Shown here: piece after piece, positions 36,801 to 45,335 of the stretch
Numbering within the stretch: position 1 is the stretch's first letter
How the letters are laid out: every line of letters begins with the position of its first letter
DNA from: Kocuria sp.
GTDB lineage: Bacteria; Actinomycetota; Actinomycetes; Actinomycetales; Micrococcaceae
Length of the DNA stretch: 64,000 nucleotides
Direction of reading: 5' to 3'
NCBI GenBank assembly: GCA_030454085.1
Contig: JAKDJD010000005.1
Coordinates: 39,421-103,420, forward strand
Notes under the pieces: model-generated
The model's database searches: none
What the model was told of the DNA's origin: nothing
Seen by the model: the letters and a program-made list of their open reading frames with translations, nothing else
Made by a program: the position numbers and the translations under genes

Positions 36801-37120
36801 CGTCCCCGGAGCCTTCCGCCACCCCCGAGCCTCCGGCTCCGCCGGTTCGCCCGCCCGCCGGGCCACCCGACATTCCGGAGGCGTCAGGGACTGCGGAATC
36901 TTCGAGACCATCGCCGGGCGAACCGGCCATCGGCCCCCGTTCTCCCGGCCCTGCCGCCTCGACTATCGCGTACGAACCTTCGGGCAAAGGCCCAACCGCC
37001 CACACGGGCAATACCGGAGAGGACGGCCACGATCCCGTCCTCGCGGGAGGCGCGGCCCTCGGGGGAACTCTGCTGGGGTACGGCGTCTACCGCGCACGCC
37101 ACCGAAGGATTGAGGAATGA
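33845..37120 (+). CDS. Antigen I/II (GbpC/Spa)-like surface adhesin
   Basis: A 1091-residue surface protein. Order: signal peptide with a long charged N-region (cleavage likely near HYAEAA); a Glu/Ala/Tyr-rich coiled coil (~124-178, repeats such as EKKAYDAAKSDYDARKAAYD); a GbpC/variable-type domain (~185-455); a Pro hinge (~457-475); then three C-domains (~475-640, ~641-806, ~807-965). The last two start with PHKH and PHKD and have DDYDERH/DDYDESH, the layout of isopeptide-bonded AgI/II C-domains, ending in FTESYNGAWSASNTVRT. A Pro-rich spacer, TAHTG, a membrane segment (~1065-1083) and a basic tail finish it. LPxTG is absent; TAHTG resembles the class E motif LAxTG. It is coupled to the sortase gene next door. 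Confidence 0.78.
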   Translation: MRSRREQNYSCRHGQSRTRARSVRVSTLSGLLIAAAATSHYAEAATPQHAAAVTNREASNHRERVPLDSSVLDDAVAAAEKAGVRVERRTASPDVVDPDSVRERQESISRSYREQANALGSVAEKARNERERHNQRVAESEARYRQASEAYESEKKAYDAAKSDYDARKAAYDAHLKEQITDANPDVALTPGKLVYEQPFEISENRNSLVSVEGIENHPGRANQFDRHNNYNSDSVTHINPVDGSSFTITYKNVAKDKASGRSLDARILVSDVVTSTTNDGEPAIEVFSNYSDNLALYKVTALKQTITFVYSDTGENYANNYYVSFGSLNGQSGDGASRYEFASGTYTAGGDGVIATFLNPESEISPRSQPVHLASHREVPRAFMLPQGSNQSRSIADTDPEIMRRLGVTFLAHNGSSFWVGTSGGSDGRDPDDVGGITATYNHVMLSADTVAPTESLPAPPTPPKPPVREVVPDLDPIVASVEYHELCARGSGTVKTAPGEGKFVLPGQVTHQTVTKRTGFEPLRQFVVGDNIFATEDGRIPVSVDMSSVRVTSDSRDVSGSFRLSQEETEFLGKKVLQIRAEAIDPASLPINTEFALHIAPMALADGKADDLVDAGFGIVNGRLDYTEPHTYHEPSIEPHKHGLVPGTSTKADGRTVTVGDTIEYRLLLDTSQLTDVAEPITRFGMLDDYDERHGRIPASAVRVLKLPADADIAPTAPLDELARHGAEDVTDTFDVTDSGAQGISIMAKIVDGAPLPPLGFKYAISLPYSVSTNSDGEIQNSAWEIVNDHKVQTETVANVVKSIRPHKDIVVSAKNQSSLDGKEIHSGQTFEYRLDSSVRPSHYAGRTVEWSVFDDYDESHDRYDGDFTVLSRNDFVLEDGTVVSAGQDITRFFTQKIDDRSGAVTFTATEDLLKVLNLEKNLEKEQSWSVYARMTRIAAGDVENTFTESYNGAWSASNTVRTRTPEPPAPQPHPKGPEQPPMPSPEPSATPEPPAPPVRPPAGPPDIPEASGTAESSRPSPGEPAIGPRSPGPAASTIAYEPSGKGPTAHTGNTGEDGHDPVLAGGAALGGTLLGYGVYRARHRRIEE

Positions 37121-37951
37121 ATGCCTCACCCACGGGCGGCCTCGTGGCCGAGCCATACTTCCCGGAACACCTCTGCACGGCCGGTTGCGGAACGCTGCCC
37201 TCGCCGTGGACGGGCAATGATCTGCGCCGGGCTCCTGATTTTGCTCCTGACGGCCCTGGCACAGTGCGCAAGCATACGGAATGTTCCACTCCTGCTGCGC
37301 CACCCCGAACTCATGTTCCGCTCCGTCTCGGTCTCGCCCGAGGGACACCGACTCGTGGACCGCGGGCCCGACCGAACCGCTCTGGACGCGGACACCGGTG
37401 GTCAATATGCCCCACGGCCTCACCGCGCGTTCCGTCATGCTTCCTGCACCGGAACCACCGGATCGGAGACGGTGCCCCCGATCGAGGCGAACAGCTGGCA
37501 CGCGCCGTCGTTGGGGGCACAGGCGACCTTCGTCCCCGTCAGAACCGACGAATCCGGCGAGGTTCCGTTGCCGTCCGCCCCCGGTGGCGCCTGGGACGAT
37601 CGGTCGGCCCCGGCCGGTTCCCCCACCGGGTCCACGTTCCTGGCCGGACACGTGAATCATTCCTCCGGGCGGCTGTCCCCGTGGGGGCGGTTGCACGATC
37701 TGGAACCGTGTGCGCCCATCGAAGTGGCCGATGCCAACGGTGGCATCCACACCTACCGCGTCACCGACCTCTACGTCGTGCCCCAGGAAGGACTCAAGGA
37801 CCTCACTGCTCTGGTGGCAAAGACGGGGCCCCCGAGGCTCAACCTCGTGACGTGCTCCGGCCCAGAGGTCTCAGAGGTCGCGGACGGCCGGTTCGATTAC
37901 CGGGACAATCTAGTGGTCCGGGCCGAATCGGCCGACGAACCGCCGAGATGA
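37121..37951 (+). CDS. Sortase (class E/F-like)
   Basis: A 276-residue membrane transpeptidase. One membrane segment (~33-52) precedes the sortase barrel, which holds catalytic His177 in FLAGHVN, Cys245 in NLVTCSGP and Arg261 in DYRDN. Actinobacterial class E enzymes prefer LAxTG and class F enzymes LPxTG; subclass cannot be fixed by eye. The ATG immediately follows the adhesin stop (TGAATG) with GAGG six bases upstream, so it is translationally coupled and very likely anchors that adhesin to peptidoglycan. An alternative start at 37217 would leave only the anchor. Confidence 0.85.
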   Translation: MPHPRAASWPSHTSRNTSARPVAERCPRRGRAMICAGLLILLLTALAQCASIRNVPLLLRHPELMFRSVSVSPEGHRLVDRGPDRTALDADTGGQYAPRPHRAFRHASCTGTTGSETVPPIEANSWHAPSLGAQATFVPVRTDESGEVPLPSAPGGAWDDRSAPAGSPTGSTFLAGHVNHSSGRLSPWGRLHDLEPCAPIEVADANGGIHTYRVTDLYVVPQEGLKDLTALVAKTGPPRLNLVTCSGPEVSEVADGRFDYRDNLVVRAESADEPPR

Positions 37952-37967
37952 CCGTTCGTGAGGGGCT

Positions 37968-39416
37968 TCAGTCCTCGAGGTGCTCGATGTCGCCGAAGGT
38001 CTCGGTCTTGTCGCCCTTGCGATGCACGAAGAACCAGTTGATCAGTCCCAGCACGATGCCGATGACCAGCAAGGCACCGGCAATTTCGTACTGGATCCAG
38101 GCCGACCGGTCCCGGACCCACGGCCCGGCCAAGTAAATACACGTGATAACGCCAAGGATGGGGACGATCGTGGGAGCCCGGAATGCACCGGAAGGAGTGG
38201 GATCGCGCCTGAGCACGAGGAGCGCGACGTTGACCACGGCGAAGACGCACAGCAACAACAGTGCGGTCGTTCCGCCGAGGGCTCCGACGATGCTCTTCTG
38301 CCCACTGAGATTCACATACACGATCAGACCGATGGCCAGAGTCGTGGTGAAGATGATCGACACCCACGGCGAGCGACGCTTCGGCAGCACACCCGCGAAG
38401 GGTTTGGGCAGAACGTGCTGCTTGGCGAGCCCATAGAGAAGACGGCTTGCCATGAGCATGTTGATCAGGGCGGTGTTGACGACGGCGAAGATCGTCAGGA
38501 ACGGGAAGATCACATCGACCGGGATGCCCGGGGCACCCACGCGCACCACGTCGAGAAGAACGCCGGCATCCGGGTTCTTCGGGTTTGCGATGTCCCCCGG
38601 GGGAATCACGATCGTTACCGTGACCGCAACGAGGATGTAGATGATCACGCAGACACCGAGCCCAGTCAGCATCATCCGGGGCATGTCCTTCTTCGGGTTC
38701 TTGCATTCCTCGACCAGGTTGACCGAGTCCTCGAAGCCGACCATCGCAAAGAAAGCCACCGACGTCGCCATGGTGACAGCCGCGAACATATTCCGGTCGC
38801 TGTGGTTCTCGAAGACGACAATGCGTCCGAGATCGCCCTGGCCACCGATGATGGCCGCAAAACCGATCGCAATGACGATCCCCATCGCCAGCAAGGTCAC
38901 ACACGTGAGGATCACGTTGAACTTCACGCTCTCACCGATACCGCGAAGGTTCACCAGACCCAGCACCACGATGATGGCGATGGCCGAGAGCATGGAGGCC
39001 GTAGGACCGTCAGGGATGCCCGGGATGAACTGGCCGATACCGATCAAGAGGTTCTTGCCCACCAAGGTCGATGAGGTCGCCGCGCTGGTGATACCCGAAC
39101 ACGCGACCGCGAAGGCCACGATAAAGGTCACGAAGTGGATGCCGAAGGCCTTGTGTATATAAAGCGCCGCACCGGCAGCCTGTGGGTACTTGGTCACCAG
39201 CTCCAAGTAGGAAAAGGCAGTGAACGTGGCAACCACGAAAGCCACGAGGAAGGGCAACCAGGCCACGCCGCCCACTTCTTTGGACACGGGACCCGTGATG
39301 GCGAATACGCCCGCCCCGATCACGTCCCCAATGATCAGGAGGACAAGTAGCTTCGGACCGATGACTTTTTTGAGCTCCCTCGGTTCGGTGCTCGTCTCAG
39401 CTGCTTCGGTACTCAC
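37968..39416 (-). CDS. APC-family amino acid permease
   Basis: A 482-residue transporter with 12 predicted membrane helices and the APC core: GDVIGAGVFAITGP in helix 1 (substrate carboxylate-binding glycines), FSYLELVTKYPQAAGAALYI, and GFEDSVNLVEECKNPKKDMP. It resembles cationic amino acid/ethanolamine-type permeases of the YhdG/CAT group. The GTG at 39416 is taken as the start because GAGGGG lies seven bases upstream. It converges with the sortase gene. The substrate is not determined. Confidence 0.85.
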   Translation of the reverse strand: MSTEAAETSTEPRELKKVIGPKLLVLLIIGDVIGAGVFAITGPVSKEVGGVAWLPFLVAFVVATFTAFSYLELVTKYPQAAGAALYIHKAFGIHFVTFIVAFAVACSGITSAATSSTLVGKNLLIGIGQFIPGIPDGPTASMLSAIAIIVVLGLVNLRGIGESVKFNVILTCVTLLAMGIVIAIGFAAIIGGQGDLGRIVVFENHSDRNMFAAVTMATSVAFFAMVGFEDSVNLVEECKNPKKDMPRMMLTGLGVCVIIYILVAVTVTIVIPPGDIANPKNPDAGVLLDVVRVGAPGIPVDVIFPFLTIFAVVNTALINMLMASRLLYGLAKQHVLPKPFAGVLPKRRSPWVSIIFTTTLAIGLIVYVNLSGQKSIVGALGGTTALLLLCVFAVVNVALLVLRRDPTPSGAFRAPTIVPILGVITCIYLAGPWVRDRSAWIQYEIAGALLVIGIVLGLINWFFVHRKGDKTETFGDIEHLED

Positions 39417-39670
39417 GGGAGAACCCCTCTTATCAGTCGATGCGCGTGTCTTGCACGTCACTCTACGGTGTGGCGTGGCATGCAAGGGCACAATTCAATC
39501 ACGGATTCACCGACATTAACCTCTCCCCCTTTTGACCGACCGCCCCCGGCCGCCGGCTCCCAGCCCAGGCACCATTCGAGACCTACCGCATTTCCACCAA
39601 GGGGCGCAGTATGGGAGCAAGGCAACAGAGACGTGCATCACTATTGAACCCGAGGAAGAGGACTGAACAG

Positions 39671-40060
39671 ATGAAGATCGTGAGCTCAACCGTCGCATTC
39701 GACACGAACGACATCGAGACGGAGACGGCCTTCTGGGCCGCGCTGATCGGGGGCGAAGTCGACGAGGAGGACCGCGACGACCCGCACTGGCGAGACATCC
39801 TGGTGGACGGTGAATTGCGCGTCTCCATTCAATACGCCGAGGACCATATTCCTCCGACATGGCCGCCCGAAGAAGGAGATCAGCACCAGCAGGTGCACAT
39901 GGATTTCAACGTCGAGCCGGATGACTTCGAGGATGCGTGCCGCGAGGCGCTCTCACTGGGAGCGACCTCCATCCGGGAACCCCGCGACAAAAACGCCTCC
40001 CACGGCTTCCACGTCTTCGCCGACCCATCGGGCCACCCCTTCTGCATCTGCTGGGGGTGA
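39671..40060 (+). CDS. VOC-family (glyoxalase-like) protein
   Basis: A 129-residue protein with the paired beta-alpha-beta-beta-beta modules of the vicinal oxygen chelate fold, including HMDFNVEPDDFEDACREAL and the C-terminal DPSGHPFCICWG, a typical ending. Metal ligands are only partly evident, so an enzymatic role (dioxygenase, glyoxalase) or resistance role cannot be assigned. The ATG at 39671 has GAGGAAGAGG upstream. It precedes the FMN reductase gene by 50 bases on the same strand. Confidence 0.72.
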   Translation: MKIVSSTVAFDTNDIETETAFWAALIGGEVDEEDRDDPHWRDILVDGELRVSIQYAEDHIPPTWPPEEGDQHQQVHMDFNVEPDDFEDACREALSLGATSIREPRDKNASHGFHVFADPSGHPFCICWG

Positions 40061-40110
40061 CGATACGGCTCCGTGCGATGCTGGGACGAGGCATCAATCC
40101 CGGGAGGGCC

Positions 40111-40656
40111 ATGAAAACCACGAGTATCACCATGATCACCGGAGGGCTTGCCCTCCACTCCTCGTCCGCACAGCTGGCCGACCGCTTCAAGGACGCGGTC
40201 AAGGAAGAGATCTCCGGTCGCGGACTCGAACCGAGAATCCGAACCCACCACCTCAGCCAGTTCTGCTATGAGATCGCCGACTTCATCACGAACGGATACC
40301 CCGAGGGCGAATTGGAGAGTCTCCTCAACGAGGTAACCGCCGCCGACGGCGTCATCACCGTCTCCCCGACGTTCCAGGGCAGCTATTCCGGGCTCTTCAA
40401 ATCCTTCTGGGACCTGGTCTCGGCCGAGGACTTCGAGGGCAAGCCTCTCCTTCTGGGAGCCACGGGCGGTTCGCCGCGACAGTCCATGGTCCTCGAATAC
40501 TCGATGCGACCACTGTTCACGTTCCTCCACGCCGACGTCGTCCCGACCGGCGTCTACGCAACCTCGACCGAGCTGTCCTCAGAACACATGCTGGAGGACC
40601 GCATCGGACGAGCGGCACGGGAGTTCGCACTGAAGGTCATCCCGGAGACCGAGTAG
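40111..40656 (+). CDS. NAD(P)H-dependent FMN reductase (CE1759-type)
   Basis: A 181-residue flavodoxin-fold reductase. SSSAQLADRF binds the FMN phosphate, SPTFQGSYSGLFKSFWDLV lines the flavin site and LLLGATGGSPRQSMVLEY is the second FMN loop. This CE1759 group often supplies reduced flavin to monooxygenases; no monooxygenase is nearby. The ATG has GGGAGGG eight bases upstream, and the gene probably shares an mRNA with the VOC gene. Confidence 0.83.
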   Translation: MKTTSITMITGGLALHSSSAQLADRFKDAVKEEISGRGLEPRIRTHHLSQFCYEIADFITNGYPEGELESLLNEVTAADGVITVSPTFQGSYSGLFKSFWDLVSAEDFEGKPLLLGATGGSPRQSMVLEYSMRPLFTFLHADVVPTGVYATSTELSSEHMLEDRIGRAAREFALKVIPETE

Positions 40657-40702
40657 CTCCTCCCCCGGAGACCACGACGGCGGGCAACGACCCCGCGGTG
40701 AA

Positions 40703-41866
40703 TCAGGCCGAGAGGATCCCACCGGCCCCGATATAACCGGCCATCATGGCTCTGGCAACGTTGCGAACATCGTCGTCGTCCGGGAGGAACGTTGAGGAAT
40801 GCAGGCTCTCCGACGTGCCGGTGCCAACGAACAGCATGAGAGACGGAAGCGATTCGGCGTAGAACGCGAAATCGTCCGCCCCCAGCGATCTCATATCCTC
40901 GATGACCGAGAAGCCGAGGTTCACCAGAACCTCGTGGGCGGATTCGGTCATGGAGGGGTCGTTGAACAGTACTGGCTCGCCCGCGGTGATGCGAACTTCC
41001 GCCGTGCAACCATGCACCTCGGCGGTCCCGTTCGCGATGTCGCAGACCTTCTGCCGCAACTGCTGCCGCGTCCGCTCGTCCAACGACCGCAACGTGCCGG
41101 AAACCGTAGCTTCGCCCGGTACCACGTTGGCCGCCTCACCCGCGGCAAAGGAAGAAACACCCAGCACTGCGGGACTCATCGGATCCACCAATCGGCTCAC
41201 CACGCTCTGGAGCCCAACCACAACCTGCGACGCGGCGAACAATGAATCGTTGGTCAAGTGAGGGTAGGCAGCGTGGCCCGGCGTTCCTCGGATCGTCATA
41301 TGAAACTCGTCAGCGGCGGCATTGACCCCACCGGGAGTGCAGGAGACATACCCTGCGTCCAATGTCGACTGCACGTGGGTTCCGATCATGGCACCGCACT
41401 GCTGGTCCGCCAGAACCCCCGATTCCGCGATGTCCTCGGCCCCCGAGGGATACGTTTCTTCGCGCGGCTGGAGCACAGCCAGAGCCGGCCAGGGGGTTCC
41501 CGCGTCGCGCACCGCCGACAAGACGGCGACCAAGGCCGCCATGTGGACATCGTGCCCGCACGCGTGCATTGCCCCCAGGTTCTCCGACCGCCACGAGGCC
41601 CCGGTTTCTTCACCGACCGGCAAGGCGTCCAGCTCCGCACGCAGTCCCACGGCCGGGCCGGGTCCTCCGACTCGGCACACTGCACCCGTGCCGGCGAGGT
41701 GAGTCACCGACTCCGGATCAACCACCCCGGCCAAGTGTTTGAGGACGATATCCCGGGTCCCAGCCTCCTGGCCGGAGACCTCCGGGACTCGGTGCAGAGT
41801 TCTTCGAAGCTCACAGGCCGCCGGTACGTGAGCGTCCAGGGCTTCCCACAACTGGTTCTCGTTCAT
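40703..41866 (-). CDS. M20-family amidohydrolase (peptidase D-like)
   Basis: A 387-residue metallohydrolase of the IAA-amino acid/hippurate hydrolase type. Metal-binding ACGHDVHM and the general-base Glu in PREETYPSGAEDI are present, GTHV follows, and GADDFAFY closes the site; the dimerisation domain is in the middle (IRGTPGHAAYPHL). The family hydrolyses N-acyl or gamma-glutamyl-like amides. It is the last gene of the operon: its ATG overlaps the stop of the amidohydrolase gene (ATGA). It may free an amine or amino acid from a conjugate imported by the divergent permease. Confidence 0.85.
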   Translation of the reverse strand: MNENQLWEALDAHVPAACELRRTLHRVPEVSGQEAGTRDIVLKHLAGVVDPESVTHLAGTGAVCRVGGPGPAVGLRAELDALPVGEETGASWRSENLGAMHACGHDVHMAALVAVLSAVRDAGTPWPALAVLQPREETYPSGAEDIAESGVLADQQCGAMIGTHVQSTLDAGYVSCTPGGVNAAADEFHMTIRGTPGHAAYPHLTNDSLFAASQVVVGLQSVVSRLVDPMSPAVLGVSSFAAGEAANVVPGEATVSGTLRSLDERTRQQLRQKVCDIANGTAEVHGCTAEVRITAGEPVLFNDPSMTESAHEVLVNLGFSVIEDMRSLGADDFAFYAESLPSLMLFVGTGTSESLHSSTFLPDDDDVRNVARAMMAGYIGAGGILSA

Positions 41867-42999
41867 GCATCCAATCCATAGACACGTCGTGCATTGTCTC
41901 GGGCCACCATCTCGGCAACGCGGCACGCGTCCGAGGCCGACGACTCGCCGTCCTCAACCCATTGCCGAAGGACTGTGGCCGTACCGCGCCGCCACAGCAC
42001 GGACCCCAAGTAGTGGAGCTCGGGCGGACCCCACGCATCCGAGGAGTAGAGAAGCTTGCCGAACGGTGCCAGCTCCATGCTTTCGGCAATGATTCTGGTC
42101 GAAGCGGCGCCCGTGTAGTTGATGCCGAGCCCCACGTCCATGTACACGTGCGGAAACACGTGGGAGAGGTACCCCGCCATCCGGTGGTACGGGTAGCAGT
42201 GCAACAGCATCACGCGCACGCCGGTTGGCTCCACGGTCCGCAGCCACTCGGTCAGCAGAGCGGGATTGCACCGGTGCATGTCCAGGTCCGGGTCTCCGAA
42301 TCCCACGTGCAATTGCAACGGCATGCCGGTGTCGCAGGCGGCGAAGAGCAGAAACCGGAGAAGGACCGGGTCCTCGACACGCGGACGCGTACCGGGCTCG
42401 AACTTCGCCATCCAGGCCCGGGCCGCGGCGACCACCTCGGCACTCGTCGGGCGGGTTGGCTCGAAGTCGAATCCGTACCTGTACGCCACGATGGATTTCC
42501 AGCCGACCGCGGTTCGCGCCGCTTTGTCCAGGGCCTCCCGAAACCGTTGTTCCAGGTCCTCCGGCTCACAGGTCAGGGCGAGGTCCTCGAGCGTCGATTC
42601 CAACCGGACGATCTCTCGAGACCGCCCATCGAGCTCGGCTTGCATACGCTCCACGCCCCAAATCTCGTCCGCCGAGAAACCGGTGTCGACCACCCAGTCG
42701 TCGACACCGGCCGCGCCCAGGAACAGCCTCGCCAGTTCCCCGGACGACCAGGTCGTTCTGGCGTCCCAATAGTCGTCGGCGCCAACGCGTTCCGGAAGCC
42801 CCAGCAAAGGGGCGCAATGCCTTCGCACGGCAAAACCCAGCTGGGAATCGAACGCAGTGAGCCCGGGCGGCTGGGGCCGGTCGGACTCGGAGATCAGAGA
42901 TTCGAAGCCATCGCGGCCGACCTCCAGGGCCAGGGGGCCGTGGACGTGGTGGTCAACGAGACGAACCGTCGCCAGTGTTTCATCGAGGTCAGTAGGCAT
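41863..42999 (-). CDS. Amidohydrolase-2 family protein (FluG N-domain-like)
   Basis: A 378-residue TIM-barrel metallohydrolase. Metal ligands are in VDHHVHG (HxH), QLHVGFGDPDLDMH and LLHCYPYHR, and the catalytic Asp in YSSDAWGPPELHY. In fungi this domain is fused to a glutamine-synthetase-like domain in FluG; here the two are adjacent overlapping genes (11-base overlap). It probably hydrolyses a product or substrate of that ligase. The start at 42999 is the first Met before the barrel; earlier in-frame starts lie inside the ligase gene. Confidence 0.8.
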   Translation of the reverse strand: MPTDLDETLATVRLVDHHVHGPLALEVGRDGFESLISESDRPQPPGLTAFDSQLGFAVRRHCAPLLGLPERVGADDYWDARTTWSSGELARLFLGAAGVDDWVVDTGFSADEIWGVERMQAELDGRSREIVRLESTLEDLALTCEPEDLEQRFREALDKAARTAVGWKSIVAYRYGFDFEPTRPTSAEVVAAARAWMAKFEPGTRPRVEDPVLLRFLLFAACDTGMPLQLHVGFGDPDLDMHRCNPALLTEWLRTVEPTGVRVMLLHCYPYHRMAGYLSHVFPHVYMDVGLGINYTGAASTRIIAESMELAPFGKLLYSSDAWGPPELHYLGSVLWRRGTATVLRQWVEDGESSASDACRVAEMVARDNARRVYGLDA

Positions 43000-44287
43000 G
43001 AGCCACCTTTCGGCAGACCTCGAGCGGGTCGAGCCCATCGACCTCCGCGAGGTCCGCCTTCTTGACGTCCACATACGTCCGAAGGAGTTTCGGATCGAAC
43101 CAGGAGGCGGCGACGTCGTCCGAGGTCAGTGCCGCCAGCGCATCGTTGACGTCGATCGGCAATTTCGGTGTTCGGGCGAGGTCTTCCGTCGGGGCGTCCT
43201 CGTGCCAGATTCTCTCCCTGCGGTATTTTCTCCGGATACCTTCCATTCCTGCACGGACGATGGCACCCACGGCCAACCACGGATTGCTCGTCGCGTCGGC
43301 GGCACGGTACTCGAGGTTGAACTGGTGCTGGGGGCGGCCACCACCCAACGTACTCGTCGGGCAGATGCGCACCAGAGCTTCCCGGTGGTACTCGCCGAGG
43401 AAGACGCCGCCAACGCTCCACCGGTTCGGGCTCAGCCGCAGGTACGAGGACGGGCTGCACGCCGTCAGCGCCGACAGTGCCCGGGCGTGCTTGATGATTC
43501 CGGCCGCGAATTGGGCGCCGACCTCAGCCAGATCGGAAGGTTGTTCGGGGTCGTGCAAAACGGGGGCTCCGGTGGCGCTGTCCCGGAGAGAGAAATGGAT
43601 ATGGACGCCGTTTCCCGATCCCTCGGGGTCCAGAAGGGGCGCGAATGATGCGGTGCGGCCACGTCGTCGCGCGAGATCCCTGACCAGGTCTCGGAGGACG
43701 ACGGCGCGGTCGGCCGCCTCCAGGGCGACGGTGGGACGGAGGGTGATCTCGAACTGGTCCCTGCCGTACTCGGGCAACCACGTCTCCGGCTCCAGACCCA
43801 CGTGATTGAGAAGTTCCACCAGGTCGGTCCCGAACGGCTCCGCAGCCCGGAAGCGTTCGAAGGAGAACGGGGCGGTCTCCTCGGCACCGGTCATGCTGAA
43901 CTCGTGCTCGAAGGAGGCCACGACCTCCAGGCCGGTCAGCTCCTTGAATTCTTCGAGAGCGTTGCGCGCGAACGTCCGCGGGCAGCAATCCCACGGGGAA
44001 CCATCCGGAAGGGTCTGGTCCGCTAGGTAGAAGTTCAGGCCAGGAGCGTCGCCGTCGGCAGGCACCGTGACCACGGAACCGGCGTCGGGAATCAGGCGCA
44101 GATCACCTGTCGCCCCGAAAACATTGTCCTCGGCGATGCTTCCGAACGCACCAATGGCCAGGTTCGCCGGAACCCATCCGACGCCTTTGGTCAGCACCGA
44201 AGGCGTCTCCTTCCCGGGAACCGAACGTCCTCGGGTCTGTGCCGAGATGTCGTTGGTTGCGATGAAAGTCAGGGGTGATGTTGGCAT
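42989..44287 (-). CDS. Glutamine synthetase-like ligase (GlnA3/FluG-type)
   Basis: A 432-residue member of the glutamine synthetase fold. The catalytic EHEFSM, the ATP/metal region GNGVHIHFSL and the EYRAAD segment are present, but the sequence is far from true GlnA and the adenylylated Tyr loop (NLYDLP) is absent. Such proteins make gamma-glutamyl amides of polyamines, ethanolamine or other amines. With an amidohydrolase, M20 hydrolase and permease alongside, catabolism of an amine is likely, biosynthesis of glutamine unlikely. The ribosome site is weak. Confidence 0.82.
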   Translation of the reverse strand: MPTSPLTFIATNDISAQTRGRSVPGKETPSVLTKGVGWVPANLAIGAFGSIAEDNVFGATGDLRLIPDAGSVVTVPADGDAPGLNFYLADQTLPDGSPWDCCPRTFARNALEEFKELTGLEVVASFEHEFSMTGAEETAPFSFERFRAAEPFGTDLVELLNHVGLEPETWLPEYGRDQFEITLRPTVALEAADRAVVLRDLVRDLARRRGRTASFAPLLDPEGSGNGVHIHFSLRDSATGAPVLHDPEQPSDLAEVGAQFAAGIIKHARALSALTACSPSSYLRLSPNRWSVGGVFLGEYHREALVRICPTSTLGGGRPQHQFNLEYRAADATSNPWLAVGAIVRAGMEGIRRKYRRERIWHEDAPTEDLARTPKLPIDVNDALAALTSDDVAASWFDPKLLRTYVDVKKADLAEVDGLDPLEVCRKVAHAY

Positions 44288-44426
44288 AATTTTCCGCTCG
44301 TCCTCGAAGGAAAGATGCAATTCTGAATCTTATGTTTCACGAACCGCATTTAGTCGTCCTACGGTAACGCACATTACACGATCAGAGAGACGCGGACCAC
44401 ATGAGAGGACCTGAGGGCCGCCCCCA

Positions 44427-45335
44427 TCACCCCTCTCCCAGCAGCTCTTCGAAGGCAACGACTCTCTGCCTCCCCGAGTCCCCGAGTCGCTCGGTGACCG
44501 CGCCGATCAAAGCCTCCGTCAGCGCTGTGGCGGCGGTCAGCGAGTCGAAGGGCGACGCGGATTCGACCTCGCTCGAAAGCACCGTCCGGGCCACATCGGA
44601 TACCGGCGACAGCCGGTGATCGGTCATCAGGCACACCGAGGCACCGCGTCCATGAGCCAAATCGGCCAACCGGGCGGAATCGGACGAGTACCGGCGGTAA
44701 TCGAACAGAATCAACACGGAGGCGTCGTCCATATCCAAGACCCCGCTCCGCCAGGAATTCTCATCGCGCTCCAGGACGGTCACTCCGCGCCGCAGCATCT
44801 TGAGATGGTCCGCGAAGTATCCCGCCAAGTAGTGACTGAACCGCCCCCCACTGACCACGATGCGACGTTTGGGGTCGGACAAGAGATCCACCGTCGCAGA
44901 GAACTCCGACTCCGGAACCTGCTCGAACGTGGTCGAGAGCATGTGCGAGAAGGACTCGAGAGACCGCTCGAGCACACCCTCTCCCCCAACCCCCGACTTG
45001 CGTCGATACTGTGCCACGGGGGATCCCTGGGCATTGATCTCGGCCACGAGGCGGCGCTGGACGTCCGGCCACCCGGTGAACCCAATCCGTGAGGCGAAGC
45101 GCAGAACCGTCGGCGCACTCACACCGGACATGGTCGCGACTTCGGCCACCGTCGTGAGACCGGCACTCGGGTAGCGCGCAAGCAGCACACGGGCCACTTT
45201 CCGCTCCCCCTTGGTCATGCAATCCATCCGTTGGCGCACCAGCTCTCGCACTTCCGTGCACCCGTCGCCATCGACCCCGGATGTCTCCCCCTCTGAGCCT
45301 TCCTTCAAAGATTCACTACCAGAACCCATGCGCAT
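44427..45335 (-). CDS. RpiR/MurR-family transcriptional regulator
   Basis: A 302-residue regulator: N-terminal RpiR helix-turn-helix (MTKGERKVARVLLARYPSAG to GVSAPTVLRFASRIGF) and a SIS domain (IVVSGGRFSHYLAGYFADHL). RpiR proteins sense phosphosugars or, in some loci, amine/amino-acid intermediates. It heads the FluG-like operon, 139 bases upstream of the ligase, and is divergent from the APC permease. The start at 45335 has AGGAAAAGAG upstream; a second Met two codons later is possible. Confidence 0.85.
   Translation of the reverse strand: MRMGSGSESLKEGSEGETSGVDGDGCTEVRELVRQRMDCMTKGERKVARVLLARYPSAGLTTVAEVATMSGVSAPTVLRFASRIGFTGWPDVQRRLVAEINAQGSPVAQYRRKSGVGGEGVLERSLESFSHMLSTTFEQVPESEFSATVDLLSDPKRRIVVSGGRFSHYLAGYFADHLKMLRRGVTVLERDENSWRSGVLDMDDASVLILFDYRRYSSDSARLADLAHGRGASVCLMTDHRLSPVSDVARTVLSSEVESASPFDSLTAATALTEALIGAVTERLGDSGRQRVVAFEELLGEG

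Noticed and set aside
37117..38136. A 339-residue frame starting four bases before the sortase ATG.
   Set aside because: It is a different frame rich in Arg and Pro without sortase motifs; the sortase frame at 37121 carries H177, C245 and R261.
42989..44287. Calling the glutamine synthetase-like gene glnA.
   Set aside because: It lacks the adenylylation loop and is embedded in a catabolic operon with amidohydrolases and a permease.
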